Assembly: GCA_903871855.1 (NCBI GenBank)
Contig: CAIQIK010000019.1
Span: forward strand, 1 to 64,000
Length of the DNA: 64,000 bases
Direction: 5' to 3'
From: an uncultured Caldisericota bacterium
GTDB taxonomy: Bacteria > Caldisericota > Caldisericia > Cryosericales > Cryosericaceae
A program made the translations under genes and the position numbers. A model generated the notes under the pieces. It searched no databases and was not told the DNA's origin. It saw nothing but the letters and a program-made list of their open reading frames with translations. Below, piece by piece: positions 15,061-24,010 of the stretch (positions are counted from its first letter, which is position 1; each line of letters opens with the position of its first letter).

Positions 15061-16116
15061 GTGAACAAGAATACAAGAACAGCAGTTGTTGTTTCGACCG
15101 TGGCAGTGCTGGCGGTGGCAATCGTGCTCGTGGCAACTCTCGCCAAGTCGAAACGAGCAGCCGTTATGACGCAGCCAGGCGACCTCTCACAGATCGCGAT
15201 GATAGACAGCAAGGTCGGATGGGCGTTGATCAAGGACGACCAGATCTTCAGGACAGGGGACGGCGGAGCTACGTGGACGGACGTTTCCATCTTTCAAGCG
15301 CCCATATCCGAACAGACCCTCCCCGCGATTGGCACCTGCTTCCTCGACAAACAGACGGCGTTTGTCGCAACGAATTCCGGCACTGACAATCAGCCACAGA
15401 TTGTGGTCTACCGCACGACCAACAGGGGCTCGACATGGAACAATACGTCGATCACAACCACGCTGGAGTGGGAGAAGAACGATATCGGCGGCCTCAAGAT
15501 CAGCTTCGCCGATTCGTTGAATGGCTACCTCATGATTACTGGGACGCCTGGCGCTGGACAGATGGCAAAATCGCTGTACCGGACCACCGACGGTGGCAAG
15601 ACCTTCTCTTTCGACGGCGACATCACGGGCATGACGGATGCAGCTGGAACGATGAACGGAATAGTGGGTTATCCGACCGGTATGATATTCTCCACGCCTG
15701 AAACCGGATTTGTGACGTGCTCCTATAGTGCCTACATATATGTATTGATGTTCAAGACAACGGACGGAGGCGTGACGTGGAAACTGTGGTCACTGCCTGT
15801 TCCTGCTGCATATGAGAGCTTGTCCCCTGCGATTGACTACTATGCCGACGCCTATCCCCCTGTGTTCTTTGGAGACCACAAGAGCGGTGTCATCATGCTC
15901 GACTACGTACAGGACGGCAAGCACGTGATGCAGTCATACCGCACCGCCGATGATGGTGGCACCTGGACACTGGGTCCTGTCTCAAACAACCCCGATGTCA
16001 GGACCTATTCTTTCATCGATGCTACGACCGGCTGGGGCGTCGACGAAAGCGGCAAGCTCTTCACGACGACGGACGGTGGAGCGACGTGGGTGCCGGTGAA
16101 GCCAAGTAACCCATAG
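15061..16116 (+). CDS. Membrane-anchored BNR/Ycf48-like beta-propeller protein
   Basis: A 351-aa protein with one N-terminal membrane segment (about residues 8-28) followed by an extracytoplasmic domain with repeats of the Asp-box/BNR type: GDGGATW, NRGSTW, TDGGKTF, TDGGVTW, DDGGTW and TDGGATW, each after a YRT or similar strand. Such repeats form a beta-propeller as in sortilin or photosystem assembly factor Ycf48. Start is the GTG at 15061, with GGAGG 8 nt upstream; a TTG at 15046 would place the ribosome site inside the gene. No enzymatic residues are recognised; the role could be binding or assembly. Confidence 0.75.
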   Translation: MNKNTRTAVVVSTVAVLAVAIVLVATLAKSKRAAVMTQPGDLSQIAMIDSKVGWALIKDDQIFRTGDGGATWTDVSIFQAPISEQTLPAIGTCFLDKQTAFVATNSGTDNQPQIVVYRTTNRGSTWNNTSITTTLEWEKNDIGGLKISFADSLNGYLMITGTPGAGQMAKSLYRTTDGGKTFSFDGDITGMTDAAGTMNGIVGYPTGMIFSTPETGFVTCSYSAYIYVLMFKTTDGGVTWKLWSLPVPAAYESLSPAIDYYADAYPPVFFGDHKSGVIMLDYVQDGKHVMQSYRTADDGGTWTLGPVSNNPDVRTYSFIDATTGWGVDESGKLFTTTDGGATWVPVKPSNP

Positions 16117-16203
16117 CAACCTCTGACCAACGTGAAATAACATTTCGTGTGTTCAGGTACCCGTCACCTTAGCGGGAAACATGAAGAACATAAAGACAAA
16201 AGC

Positions 16204-16234
16204 CAACCCCCGGCTGTGGTGAGGCCGGGGGTTG
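16204..16234 (-). terminator. Rho-independent terminator of fprA
   Basis: An 11-bp perfect stem CAACCCCCGGC/GCCGGGGGTTG. On the minus strand it is followed by GCTTTTGTCTTT. It lies 22 nt after the stop of the flavodiiron gene. Confidence 0.85.
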
Positions 16235-16256
16235 TCACATATAAAGAAGCTGTCGC

Positions 16257-17432
16257 TCAGCGAAGGCCAGCTTCGTGGTGCTTGGCCGCAATCGTGTCCG
16301 CCAACACATCAATGGCCTGCATGTCGGCGGCACGAGGGTCACCCTTTGCAAGAACCGGTGTCAGCACCACAGCCTTCAGGGGAGCGATCAGCCCGCCCAG
16401 CACGTCGACGATGCGCTGTCCCCATCCAAACGATCCGACGATAGACACGAATTGCGCCTTGGGACGAAGAGCTCCGGCCAGGTACGCAATCTCGATGGTC
16501 TTGGGGTGCGGACCTGTCAGCACAGCAGGAGTACCGATGACAATGGTCGCAGCGTCCACGAGGGACATGGCGACCTCACCCAGATCGGCGGTCGTCAGAT
16601 CGAACCGCTCAACGTCGACACCCCGGTCGGCTAAGGCCGCCGTGAGGTGATCGACCATCTTCAGCGTACTCCCGTGCATGGAGACAAAGGGGATGACGAC
16701 TTTATTGTGCGGAGGCCCCCCTGCCCACTCGCGGTAAGCCTCCATGATGAACGTCGGATCTTTGTAGACAGGACCATGGCTGGGACAGACCATGTCGACC
16801 TGCGTGCCGGCCAGCTTATCCAGATTCTTGATGACGAAGCTGCGGAACGGCATCATGATCTCGGCATAGTAGCGCTTGGCGCCATGCATGACCACATCCC
16901 TCTCGGCGAACAGGCCCGTCTGCGCTCGGTGTGAGCCGAGAAAATCGCACGAGAACAGAATGTGGTCTTCTTCAATGTACGTGCCCATTGTTTCGGGCCA
17001 GTGAACCCATGGCAGGTAGATAAACCGCAGGGTTTTGTTGCCCAGCGACAGGGTCTCGCCGTCGGCGACCGTCCTGAACCGCTCGTCCGGAATGTCCAGA
17101 TGCTCCTGCAGCAGCTCCTTTGCCTTCGGATTCGTCACGAGGATAGCCTTAGGATACCGCGCAAGGACGGCGGGGATGGAGCCGCTGTGATCCTGTTCGG
17201 CATGCTGGGCGACAAGATAGTCCAGATGGTCAACCGCATCGAGTTGAGCCATCAGGACATCGACCTTGGCCGGATCCACCGTGTCGATCAATATCGTTTT
17301 CTCGCTCCCTCGAACAAGATACGCGTTGTAGCTGGTTCCTTCGGGCAGTGGAATGAGCGAGTCGAACAGCCTGCGGTCCCAATCGACCGCTCCCATCCAG
17401 GTGGTGTCGGCAGAAACAGGTCGTGCATTCAC
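16257..17432 (-). CDS. fprA: Flavodiiron protein (A-type flavoprotein, O2/NO reductase)
   Basis: A 391-aa protein that reduces O2 to water or NO to N2O in anaerobes. The metallo-beta-lactamase-like domain has the diiron ligands HAEQDH (His77, Glu79, Asp81, His82), then His144 in PWVHWPETMG, an Asp in FSCDFLGSH and a His in CPSHGPVY. The flavodoxin domain begins at about residue 250 with the FMN loop SMHGSTLKM. No rubredoxin or reductase domain is attached. An ATG at 17447 opens the frame, but GGGGGAGG lies downstream of it and 5 nt before GTG at 17432, which is the likely start. A MarR regulator lies upstream on the same strand. Confidence 0.93.
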   Translation of the reverse strand: MNARPVSADTTWMGAVDWDRRLFDSLIPLPEGTSYNAYLVRGSEKTILIDTVDPAKVDVLMAQLDAVDHLDYLVAQHAEQDHSGSIPAVLARYPKAILVTNPKAKELLQEHLDIPDERFRTVADGETLSLGNKTLRFIYLPWVHWPETMGTYIEEDHILFSCDFLGSHRAQTGLFAERDVVMHGAKRYYAEIMMPFRSFVIKNLDKLAGTQVDMVCPSHGPVYKDPTFIMEAYREWAGGPPHNKVVIPFVSMHGSTLKMVDHLTAALADRGVDVERFDLTTADLGEVAMSLVDAATIVIGTPAVLTGPHPKTIEIAYLAGALRPKAQFVSIVGSFGWGQRIVDVLGGLIAPLKAVVLTPVLAKGDPRAADMQAIDVLADTIAAKHHEAGLR

Positions 17433-17475
17433 GGTAACCTCCCCCATCTTATCAACAGGCTACGGCAACGTGCCC

Positions 17476-17898
17476 TTAATCAGCTTCTGGAATCACCCTC
17501 TCCAGCATCTCGAGAAACGACTCCTGCTCGTCCACTGCCAGCCTGGAGAGCATTGTCTCCAATTTTGCTGCACGCAGAGAACGTGCCTTGGAGGCAATTT
17601 TCCTGCCCTGTGGCGACAGAAGCAGGCACACGGCACGCCGGTCGTCAGGATCGGCATCGCGCTGCACCAGCCCCATCTTCTCCAGTCTGCGGACCCCGAT
17701 GCTGATAGTCGGAGCAGTCAGGTCAAGCCGTTCGGCAGTGTCCTGCACGCGGCATCCAGGATGTTCCGAAAGTGAGAGCAGCAACAAAAGCTGAGATTCA
17801 GTCAGACCGCCGACTCGACGCGGATCTTCAGTTTCCCAGTAGCTTTGTAGCCTCGCCAGAACCAGCTCCATACGCTTGCTGTTGGTTATCTTCTTCAT
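17476..17898 (-). CDS. MarR-family transcriptional regulator
   Basis: A 140-aa winged-helix repressor. The helix-turn-helix and wing are visible as GCRVQDTAERLDLTAPTIS and RRLEKMGLVQRDADPDDRRA with the family DxR motif (DPDDRR). GGGGGA precedes ATG at 17898, which is preferred to GTG at 17901 for spacing. It lies 43 nt upstream of fprA on the same strand and probably forms an operon with it, so it may sense oxidants, NO or a xenobiotic and control fprA and itself. No redox-sensing Cys pair is obvious beyond two scattered Cys. Confidence 0.88.
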   Translation of the reverse strand: MKKITNSKRMELVLARLQSYWETEDPRRVGGLTESQLLLLLSLSEHPGCRVQDTAERLDLTAPTISIGVRRLEKMGLVQRDADPDDRRAVCLLLSPQGRKIASKARSLRAAKLETMLSRLAVDEQESFLEMLERVIPEAD

Positions 17899-17926
17899 CA
17901 CGGTTCCCCCTTACTTTGATAAGCTA

Positions 17927-17954
17927 AGAGTAGGAAACATTTGGTGTCAGTCAA
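17927..17954 (-). promoter_or_regulatory. Candidate marR-fprA promoter
   Basis: Minus strand TTGACT (17949-17954), 16-bp spacer, TACTCT (17927-17932), 29 nt upstream of the marR start. Confidence 0.55.
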
Positions 17955-18050
17955 TAGTCTCCTGTAAAGATATCAAGGAGAAGGGGGGCATACGCTCCAT
18001 CTTGACAGCGTTTGCGGCATTGCAGCCAGCTCACATGACCAAGGATGTTC

Positions 18051-18077
18051 AAGGCGCCCGGAGAATCCGGGCGCCTT
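18051..18077 (-). terminator. Hairpin after small membrane protein gene
   Basis: A perfect 11-bp stem AAGGCGCCCGG/CCGGGCGCCTT with a 5-nt loop, 28 nt past the stop of the gene at 18106. There is no clear T-run on the minus strand, so termination efficiency is uncertain. Confidence 0.55.
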
Positions 18078-18105
18078 GACGTGCCATATGCGAACGATGC
18101 CCCGG

Positions 18106-18285
18106 TCAGTGCAGGGTAGATCTCAGCAGGGCAACGCCGCCAATGAGCAGGAGCAGCCACCAGAAGCACAACACAAAGATGAGTCTGAGCACAATCCACA
18201 CGAACCTGAATGCAGCTCCTGTGACGGCTCCCACCACAAGAAGCGCGGCGACAACAATGCCAAACGGTACAAGAATCAATCCCAT
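18106..18285 (-). CDS. Small two-helix membrane protein
   Basis: A 59-aa very hydrophobic protein with two membrane helices separated by a short FRFVW segment, and almost no soluble part. GGAGGTGATATCG precedes ATG at 18285; an in-frame GTG at 18300 would overlap that site. A hairpin follows. I do not recognise the family. Confidence 0.6.
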   Translation of the reverse strand: MGLILVPFGIVVAALLVVGAVTGAAFRFVWIVLRLIFVLCFWWLLLLIGGVALLRSTLH

Positions 18286-18400
18286 CGATATCACCTCCAC
18301 GTCTAATCTACGGTCGCCGCGTCCGAACGTTACACATCCTGCGGAGTGGAAAAGATGTGTGCCGCCTTCTCTCCGTCACCCGCTCAGAGGTCACCTGTCA

Positions 18401-18428
18401 TTGACCGTCGGCCACCTTGGACTATCCT
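18401..18428 (+). promoter_or_regulatory. Sigma-70-type promoter
   Basis: TTGACC (18401-18406), 16-bp spacer, TATCCT (18423-18428), about 46 nt before the gene at 18475. Confidence 0.65.
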
Positions 18429-18474
18429 GACAGTGCACGTGTGTTCTGGACGAGATGCTTGAGAGGGGGTCAAC

Positions 18475-18729
18475 ATGAGCAAGCGATGGGCTAGTGAACT
18501 ACTGGTGACGGTTGTTGCCGCCGTCTGTACGGCTATCATGGGAGCCCTGTTCTGGCGCTTCGGAGCGCGCACCGACTACTGGGGCATGCTCGTCCCCGCG
18601 CTGTTTCTTGTCTTCTACATCAGCTGGAAATCCGCGAGTCGTGCAAAAGAGTCCGTGTCTGCCATACCCTATTCGGTGCTCATGGTTCTCGTCTCGATCT
18701 TCGTGCTCATCCTGGACTTGAGATTCTGA
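18475..18729 (+). CDS. Small membrane protein
   Basis: An 84-aa protein with three hydrophobic segments (about 8-27, 34-52 and 64-82). GAGAGGGGG lies 6 nt before ATG. Its TGA overlaps the next ATG by one base, so the two are translationally coupled. No family recognised. Confidence 0.7.
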   Translation: MSKRWASELLVTVVAAVCTAIMGALFWRFGARTDYWGMLVPALFLVFYISWKSASRAKESVSAIPYSVLMVLVSIFVLILDLRF

Positions 18730-19241
18730 TGGATACCCCTGAAGTGGAAACCGTCCTCCTCGCCTGTCAGGCGATCGAACGGCAGGGCGCCTTCAAGTCC
18801 GTCGGGCTGACCATGCTGCTGACCCGCTCGTTTGTCGTGCTTGCCCCGTTCGACCAAGCCAAAGTCCGCAGAATTCGCGAGACAAGAACGGCCGACGCAA
18901 AAGCGCAGGGAGCAAGCCGTTTCCAGCAGATGTGGTACGCTGCCCAGGCGCCGTTCGCGCTCATTGACGGGTATGTCGGGATGATACTGGCCGATGTCCT
19001 GGTGGAACTGCCAACGGCTCGTGCGCTGGGCTACGCCGACATCGAAGAGATCACTCTGCTCCAGGGCACTCCTTCTCCGGACCGCTTCGGGCAACGTACC
19101 GTCGGAGAGCCTCCCCACAAGCTCATGCTCAGCACGATGACTGGAGAGATATCCTTGCAGGTCGACGGTCATACGGACCCACGTGAGCTGCGTCGGTTGC
19201 TCAGAGGGATTGCCGGAGACAGGTTCGTCGGGGATGAGTGA
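18729..19241 (+). CDS. Conserved-looking hypothetical protein
   Basis: A 170-aa soluble protein without signal or membrane segment. A hydrophobic strand pattern near residues 26-40 (GLTMLLTRSFVVLAPF), a basic helix RRIRETRTADAKAQ, and a final part LMLSTMTGEISLQVDGHTDP-type strands could form a PH-like barrel, but that is only an impression. Start overlaps the upstream membrane-protein stop, which suggests that they act together at the membrane. Confidence 0.65.
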   Translation: MDTPEVETVLLACQAIERQGAFKSVGLTMLLTRSFVVLAPFDQAKVRRIRETRTADAKAQGASRFQQMWYAAQAPFALIDGYVGMILADVLVELPTARALGYADIEEITLLQGTPSPDRFGQRTVGEPPHKLMLSTMTGEISLQVDGHTDPRELRRLLRGIAGDRFVGDE

Positions 19242-19360
19242 CCGGGATCGCCAACACCGAACTGCCACACCTACCGTGGAACCTCTAGACAGAAGTCTGG
19301 ATGTTGCACACTGATTCACCAATGTCCAAAAGCGGCATGCAACCTAAGGTATTTCGGATG

Positions 19361-19388
19361 TTGACATATTTTGAAGGTTTGCTATACT
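19361..19388 (+). promoter_or_regulatory. Sigma-70-type promoter
   Basis: TTGACA (19361-19366), 16-bp spacer, TATACT (19383-19388) in an AT-rich patch. A leader of about 100 nt follows before the MFS gene; no known riboswitch motif was recognised in it. Confidence 0.8.
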
Positions 19389-19496
19389 AATCACAGAAGA
19401 AGGTAGCCTCGCGCGGAACATTGCTCGCGTTCATGGCGGACTCGTCTGCTCGCTCCGAGGTTGCCTTTTTCGCATGCTCCAGGAGAGAGCCGAACG

Positions 19497-20684
19497 ATGA
19501 TCCGTATACGAAAAGCACTGCTTGCAATCTCCGGTGGTCACTTCCTCGTCGAATGGTACGCCGCCTTCCTTCCCCCTCTCGTTCCTGTCTTTCGCACCCA
19601 TCTGGGTTTCTCTCTGGCGGAGGCTGCCGCACTCGGGGCCAGTCTCCCCATTGTCTCGGGCCTTGTCCAGACGATCTTCGGCCTGCTGTCCGACCGCATG
19701 CGGCACGCTAACGTGTTTGTCATCGCCTCTTCCATCCTCGCGGCCGTTTCGCTGGCACTGCTGCCTGTTGCCCGCAGCTTCGGCCTGCTCCTGCTCATCT
19801 TCACCGCCATTGCTCTGTCGCTTGCGATGTTTCATCCACAGGGAGCCGCCGGTACGAGTCAGCTGTCCTCGACGAATAAGGGTCGGTTCATGTCCGTCTT
19901 CAACTTTGGTGGGTCCATGGGCTCCTTTGTCGGCTCGCTGACTGTCATTCCTCTCTTCGGGTTGCTGCACCTCGAGCGCTTTTGGATCCTGGCCATCCCT
20001 GGTATCGCGCTGGCGTTCTTCCAGGTGTTCGCTCTCCCGCCACAGGAGGACCCCGTCGCAGCGGCACGAAACGGCAACGGCGGTGGCATGATAGACAGCC
20101 CTGCCTTTAAAGGGTACCTCATGCTTGTCGCCAACGCCATGCTCACTGCGATGGTCTACAACGGCGTCACCGTCCTGCTGCCCCTGCTGTTCCAGGAACT
20201 CGGATTCCAGCCGGGCAAAGCCGGCGTCTACCTCGCTGTCGGTTCGCTTGTTGGCGCGATTGCCAATGTCATTGGGGCCGAGCTCTCCGACCACATCGGC
20301 CGCAGGACGATCAACCTCATCGGAGCGACCGGCGTGGCTGTGACCCTCCTCATGTTCGTTCTGACCGGTTCGACCAGCATCGTCTGGTTCCCGGCCATGT
20401 GCTTCTTCAGCTGCTTCACCCTGAGCTCCAACATCGTTTTCGCGCACGAACTGGTCACGAACCACCGCGGCCTCGTCTCCGCTTCCATCATGGGCCTTTC
20501 CTGGGGACTCGGCGGTGTCGTCGTCATCTTTCTGGGTCAGTGGGCACAACACACCAGCATTACGTCAGCGTATCACCTGCTGCTCGGTGTCACAGTCGTC
20601 TTGGTGGTGCTGGCTTTCCTCCTGCCGACACGCCACGCGCTCAGAGCCGTTCGCGAACCCGTCCCCGTGCAGCAACAGGGTTGA
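19497..20684 (+). CDS. MFS transporter, fosmidomycin-resistance-like
   Basis: A 395-aa inner-membrane transporter with about 12 helices. The first helix motif GGHFLVEWYAAFLPPLVP and the loop GLLSDRMRHANVF (variant of the MFS A motif), then FHPQGAAGTSQLS and a second A-like loop GAELSDHIGRRTI, place it near the Fsr drug exporter group. Start is ATG at 19497 with AGGAGA about 10 nt upstream. It has its own promoter. Substrate not predictable; export of a small toxic compound is likely. Confidence 0.85.
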   Translation: MIRIRKALLAISGGHFLVEWYAAFLPPLVPVFRTHLGFSLAEAAALGASLPIVSGLVQTIFGLLSDRMRHANVFVIASSILAAVSLALLPVARSFGLLLLIFTAIALSLAMFHPQGAAGTSQLSSTNKGRFMSVFNFGGSMGSFVGSLTVIPLFGLLHLERFWILAIPGIALAFFQVFALPPQEDPVAAARNGNGGGMIDSPAFKGYLMLVANAMLTAMVYNGVTVLLPLLFQELGFQPGKAGVYLAVGSLVGAIANVIGAELSDHIGRRTINLIGATGVAVTLLMFVLTGSTSIVWFPAMCFFSCFTLSSNIVFAHELVTNHRGLVSASIMGLSWGLGGVVVIFLGQWAQHTSITSAYHLLLGVTVVLVVLAFLLPTRHALRAVREPVPVQQQG

Positions 20685-20732
20685 GTCACGGGCTGCTGTT
20701 GCTATCCTGTTGATACACGACAGGAGGCACGT

Positions 20733-21815
20733 ATGCAGGCATGGATCGACCGGCTCGACGACTACGATGAAATACGATTGGGAGAGGTGTTCAAAAGCCG
20801 CCAGGATTTCCTTCTGGGCGGGCTCGTTCCTGGCGACACGGTCCTCGTCAAACCCAACATCCTGCAGGAAGCAGAGCCCGCACGGGCGCTGGCCACCAAC
20901 CCTCACTTCATCCATGCCTTCGTCCGGTTTCTGCTCGGACACGGACTGCATGTCATCGTCGGCGATATCCCGGGCAACCTTGTCCCCACCGAACGTCTGG
21001 CTGCCGACTTCGGCCTCGAGGAATACGCCGGTGACAATCGGGTCACCATCTCCAACCTTGACCGGTACGGGTTCAGGCACGTCCATATCGAGCACCCACG
21101 GAGCCCCCGGCCTGTCACCCTGCCCGAACTGCTGTGGCAGTGCAAGGTCCTCTTCAACCTGCCCAAGGCGAAAACCCATTCACTGACACTGGTCACGGGC
21201 GCCGTCAAGAACCTGTTCGGACTCACGCCCAAAGCCGAGCGCACGGGTCTCCACATGATCCCGTCCGGGGACGAGTTTGCCAGGTGCCTGCTGGACCTCC
21301 ACACGAGCCTTCCCATCCATGAACGGATCGTCATGGATGGCATCCTCGGCATGGACGGTGAGGGACCGTCGGCAGGAAGGCCCAGACACTTGCGCGCTGT
21401 CATCGTCGCGGACGATCCCGTCCTCGCGGACTGGGCCATGTGCCGCATGATGGGTATCGACTGGGAACTCACGCCGCTGTCACATGTCGTTCCTGTCCCC
21501 GACGGGACACTCGCAGTGGGCGACCTCACACCGATCCAGCCGGCGTTCGCGAGGCCTCGCAGCTATCTTGGTGGTGCAGTGGTGTCCATCGCAGCAACAC
21601 TTCAGCGCATCGTCGGCGCCTCCAATCGACCCATCCCCATGGTCGAGACATCGAAATGTATCAAGTGCGGCATCTGCGCCCAGCGGTGCCCTGCCAAGGC
21701 AATCAAGCTCGCGCCGTACCCGCAGTTCAACCGGAGGACCTGCGTGCTTTGCTACTGCTGCCACGAGATGTGCCCCCAGCAGGCGATTGTCCTCCGCCAC
21801 ACCTTCCACCGCTGA
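20733..21815 (+). CDS. DUF362 protein with C-terminal 2[4Fe-4S] ferredoxin domain
   Basis: A 360-aa protein. Residues 1-290 are the DUF362 domain (VLVKPNIL, FNLPKAKTH, GAVKNLFGLTPKAERTGLH, DGILGMDGEGPSAGRPRH), often found in anaerobes and of unknown reaction. Residues about 308-350 carry two ferredoxin motifs: CIKCGICAQRCP and CVLCYCCHEMCP. AGGAGG lies 5 nt before the ATG. The domain pair suggests a redox role in the cytoplasm. It stands between the MFS gene and the iron exporter, with its end 1 nt from the regulatory inverted repeat of the latter. Confidence 0.9.
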   Translation: MQAWIDRLDDYDEIRLGEVFKSRQDFLLGGLVPGDTVLVKPNILQEAEPARALATNPHFIHAFVRFLLGHGLHVIVGDIPGNLVPTERLAADFGLEEYAGDNRVTISNLDRYGFRHVHIEHPRSPRPVTLPELLWQCKVLFNLPKAKTHSLTLVTGAVKNLFGLTPKAERTGLHMIPSGDEFARCLLDLHTSLPIHERIVMDGILGMDGEGPSAGRPRHLRAVIVADDPVLADWAMCRMMGIDWELTPLSHVVPVPDGTLAVGDLTPIQPAFARPRSYLGGAVVSIAATLQRIVGASNRPIPMVETSKCIKCGICAQRCPAKAIKLAPYPQFNRRTCVLCYCCHEMCPQQAIVLRHTFHR

Positions 21816-21859
21816 ATTGTGAATTCCCTTGGTACCAGGTACAATGGTCTTCACAATTC
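21814..21859 (+). promoter_or_regulatory. Promoter enclosed in a 10-bp inverted repeat
   Basis: GAATTGTGAA (21814-21823) and TTCACAATTC (21850-21859) are perfect inverted repeats. Between and partly within them lie TTGTGA (21817-21822), a 17-bp spacer and TACAAT (21840-21845). The arms would thus cover the -35 box and the region just after the start of transcription, a good layout for a dimeric repressor or a 5' hairpin. It controls the iron exporter gene at 21884. Confidence 0.6.
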
Positions 21860-21883
21860 TAGCCAGTCCGAGAGGGGTCTTCT

Positions 21884-22966
21884 ATGATCAATGAAACAAC
21901 CAAAGCGAGGAACTTTTATGCCGACGAGCGGAGTGCATCGCGTCTATATGCATACCTGGCCGGGTCCGAGAAAACCCCCACCCTGCGGGAGCGCTTTGCG
22001 GAGCTGGCTCGGGTCGAGGACTTCCACATGGCCTTCTGGCGCACGTTCCTTCTCAAGCGCGGCATCACCACCGCCGAACCATCGTGGTTCTCCTTCGCTT
22101 GGGCGCGACTCCTGCGCCGGATGCTGGGGACACGTCGCTATCTGTCCCTCCTCGAAATCACCGAGGCAACCGCTGTGGAATCATACCATGAGTTCCTGAA
22201 CTCCGCAGCCCTGGAAGAGACCGAGAAGACCGACATCGCCCATATCATCGAGGACGAGCTTGGTCACGAGGAAGAGCTGGAATCGCAGTTCAACGCATTG
22301 CCCAAGGACAACGTCCGCGATTTCGTGATGGGCATGAACGACGGTCTCGTCGAACTGCTTGGTGCTGTCACCGGCCTCTCGGCCGTCTACCCGACGCGTC
22401 CGCAGATCGTCGGCGTCAACGGCCTCGTCGTCGGCCTTGCCGGCGCTCTGTCTATGGCTATCGGGACCTGGGTCTCAGTCAGCAGTCAGCGCCAGGTCAA
22501 TGAAGGTATTCGGCGCAAGACCGACCTCCTGTTCAGTGTCGCACCCAGGCGGGCGCAAGCAGAACTGGCCAGGAAGCTGACTGAATCCGGCATGCCCGCC
22601 GACCTGACCGATGAGATCGCCAGCAAGCTGGCATCGAACAAAGAGGCAATGATCGGGCTCCTCACCGAAAACACGTTCGTCAACGAGATCCGTAGCGCCC
22701 TGTTCACCGGCACTGCCTATCTCATCGGACTGCTGTTCCCCGTCCTCCCCTACTTCTTCGCGCGGAATTCGTTCACGGCGCTGATTTTCAGCGTCCTGTT
22801 CGCAGGGCTTGCCCTTGCCACGGTCGCCAGCATCATCACCCTGACCGCCGGTAGCAACGCCTTCCGGCGCAAGATCCGCGAGATGGTCATCACTGGCCTT
22901 GGCGCCGCAGCAGCCTCTTACGCGTTCGGCCGCCTGGTGCAGGCCGTATTTGATATCCACGCCTAA
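21884..22966 (+). CDS. MbfA-like ferritin-like/VIT1 iron exporter
   Basis: A 360-aa protein. Residues 1-140 are a ferritin-like (erythrin) domain with metal-ligand patterns ARVEDFHMAFW, EATAVESYHEF and EDELGHEEE. Residues 145-360 are a VIT1/CCC1 membrane domain with about five helices, starting FVMGMNDGLVELLGAVTGLSAVY. The same fusion in MbfA exports iron and protects from peroxide stress. A long soluble helical stretch (about 205-265) links helices 2 and 3, as in CCC1 proteins. AGAGGGG precedes ATG. Its promoter lies within an inverted repeat, consistent with metal- or stress-responsive control. Confidence 0.9.
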   Translation: MINETTKARNFYADERSASRLYAYLAGSEKTPTLRERFAELARVEDFHMAFWRTFLLKRGITTAEPSWFSFAWARLLRRMLGTRRYLSLLEITEATAVESYHEFLNSAALEETEKTDIAHIIEDELGHEEELESQFNALPKDNVRDFVMGMNDGLVELLGAVTGLSAVYPTRPQIVGVNGLVVGLAGALSMAIGTWVSVSSQRQVNEGIRRKTDLLFSVAPRRAQAELARKLTESGMPADLTDEIASKLASNKEAMIGLLTENTFVNEIRSALFTGTAYLIGLLFPVLPYFFARNSFTALIFSVLFAGLALATVASIITLTAGSNAFRRKIREMVITGLGAAAASYAFGRLVQAVFDIHA

Positions 22967-23030
22967 TGCAGCCGGAGGGCAGACTCATGAGTAGTTGCCA
23001 GGCTGACAGACAACCCTGACGGCAAAGATA

Positions 23031-23055
23031 GATTCCCGCCTGCGCGGGAATGACA
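23031..23055. repeat. REP-like palindrome
   Basis: ATTCCCGC (23032-23039) and GCGGGAAT (23044-23051) followed by GAC, between the iron exporter and the MBL lipoprotein genes. Confidence 0.8.
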
Positions 23056-23121
23056 GGACGGTGATTGCGGATGTTCAACCAACGTGTTTCCACACCATTC
23101 CAACAAGGAGGCAAGTTCAAC

Positions 23122-23877
23122 ATGAAACCATCTCATCTTGTTGCCCTGATGTTCTGTGTGTTGCCGATTTTGCTGGTGGGCTGCGCTGCTACGGCCCCTG
23201 CACCCGCACCTGTAACGCTCCAGTTTATCGGGAACTCATGCACCTTGATTACCGCGCCAGATGGCACGCGCATTGTCAGTGATCCCTATGGCGACTTTGC
23301 GCATCCGATCGGGCTGGACGTATTGCCGAAGGACCTGCAGGCAGATGCCGTTACCGTGAGCCACACTCATCCCGACCACAACAATGTCGCAGGGGTCGGC
23401 GGTACGCCCCAACTCATCACGGCCCCGGGAACCTACCAGGTCGGCCCGGTCAAGATCACCGGCTATGCCGGTTTCGAAGGTTCGCCATCCGGTCCGTCGA
23501 CGAATCCCCACGTTGTCTTTGTGTTCGAGATCGGCGGAGTCAAGATCGTGCATCTGGGGGATTCGGGTCCCATCACCGACCCTGACGTCCTGGCGGCGAT
23601 AGAGAATGCCGATGTCCTCCTCGCCAATATCGACGGCTATGTCATCCCATCAGACCAACTTGTGCCATTCTTGCAGCGAGCCAAGGTCCGTACCTTTATC
23701 CCCACCCACTATAGTCTCAGTACAAGTGCTCGCTGGCAAGGGGCACCCACGGTCGACGAGTTCATAAAGACCCTGCCCGCCGATCTGGCCGTCGTCAGAC
23801 AGGGCAGTGAAATTCAGGTGACGCCCAATATGCCCAAGCAGGTAGTCGAGCTCACACCACTGGCGCTGATCAAGTAA
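23122..23877 (+). CDS. MBL-fold lipoprotein, putative metal-dependent hydrolase
   Basis: A 251-aa protein. A signal peptide ends in the lipobox LLVGC (Cys at about 23), so it is exported and lipid-anchored. The mature part has the metallo-beta-lactamase metal motif HTHPDH (about residue 85) preceded by AVTVS, then VHLGDSGPI and a late His in IPTHYSLS. The arrangement fits UlaG/RomA-like hydrolases. Start is ATG at 23122 preceded by AAGGAGG; a start at 23065 would add a non-signal extension. Substrate unknown. Confidence 0.85.
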   Translation: MKPSHLVALMFCVLPILLVGCAATAPAPAPVTLQFIGNSCTLITAPDGTRIVSDPYGDFAHPIGLDVLPKDLQADAVTVSHTHPDHNNVAGVGGTPQLITAPGTYQVGPVKITGYAGFEGSPSGPSTNPHVVFVFEIGGVKIVHLGDSGPITDPDVLAAIENADVLLANIDGYVIPSDQLVPFLQRAKVRTFIPTHYSLSTSARWQGAPTVDEFIKTLPADLAVVRQGSEIQVTPNMPKQVVELTPLALIK

Positions 23878-24010
23878 CGCGCCCGGGTCTGGTCGGTCTA
23901 GCTCCGCGAAAGCGCCCCTGTCCTGAGAACCGCGTTTCTTCTCAGCTGCCGGTGTGTCAACACCCGGCCGAACGGCCATGGGGGTCTGGCCAAGAATGGA
24001 ATAGGACTAG

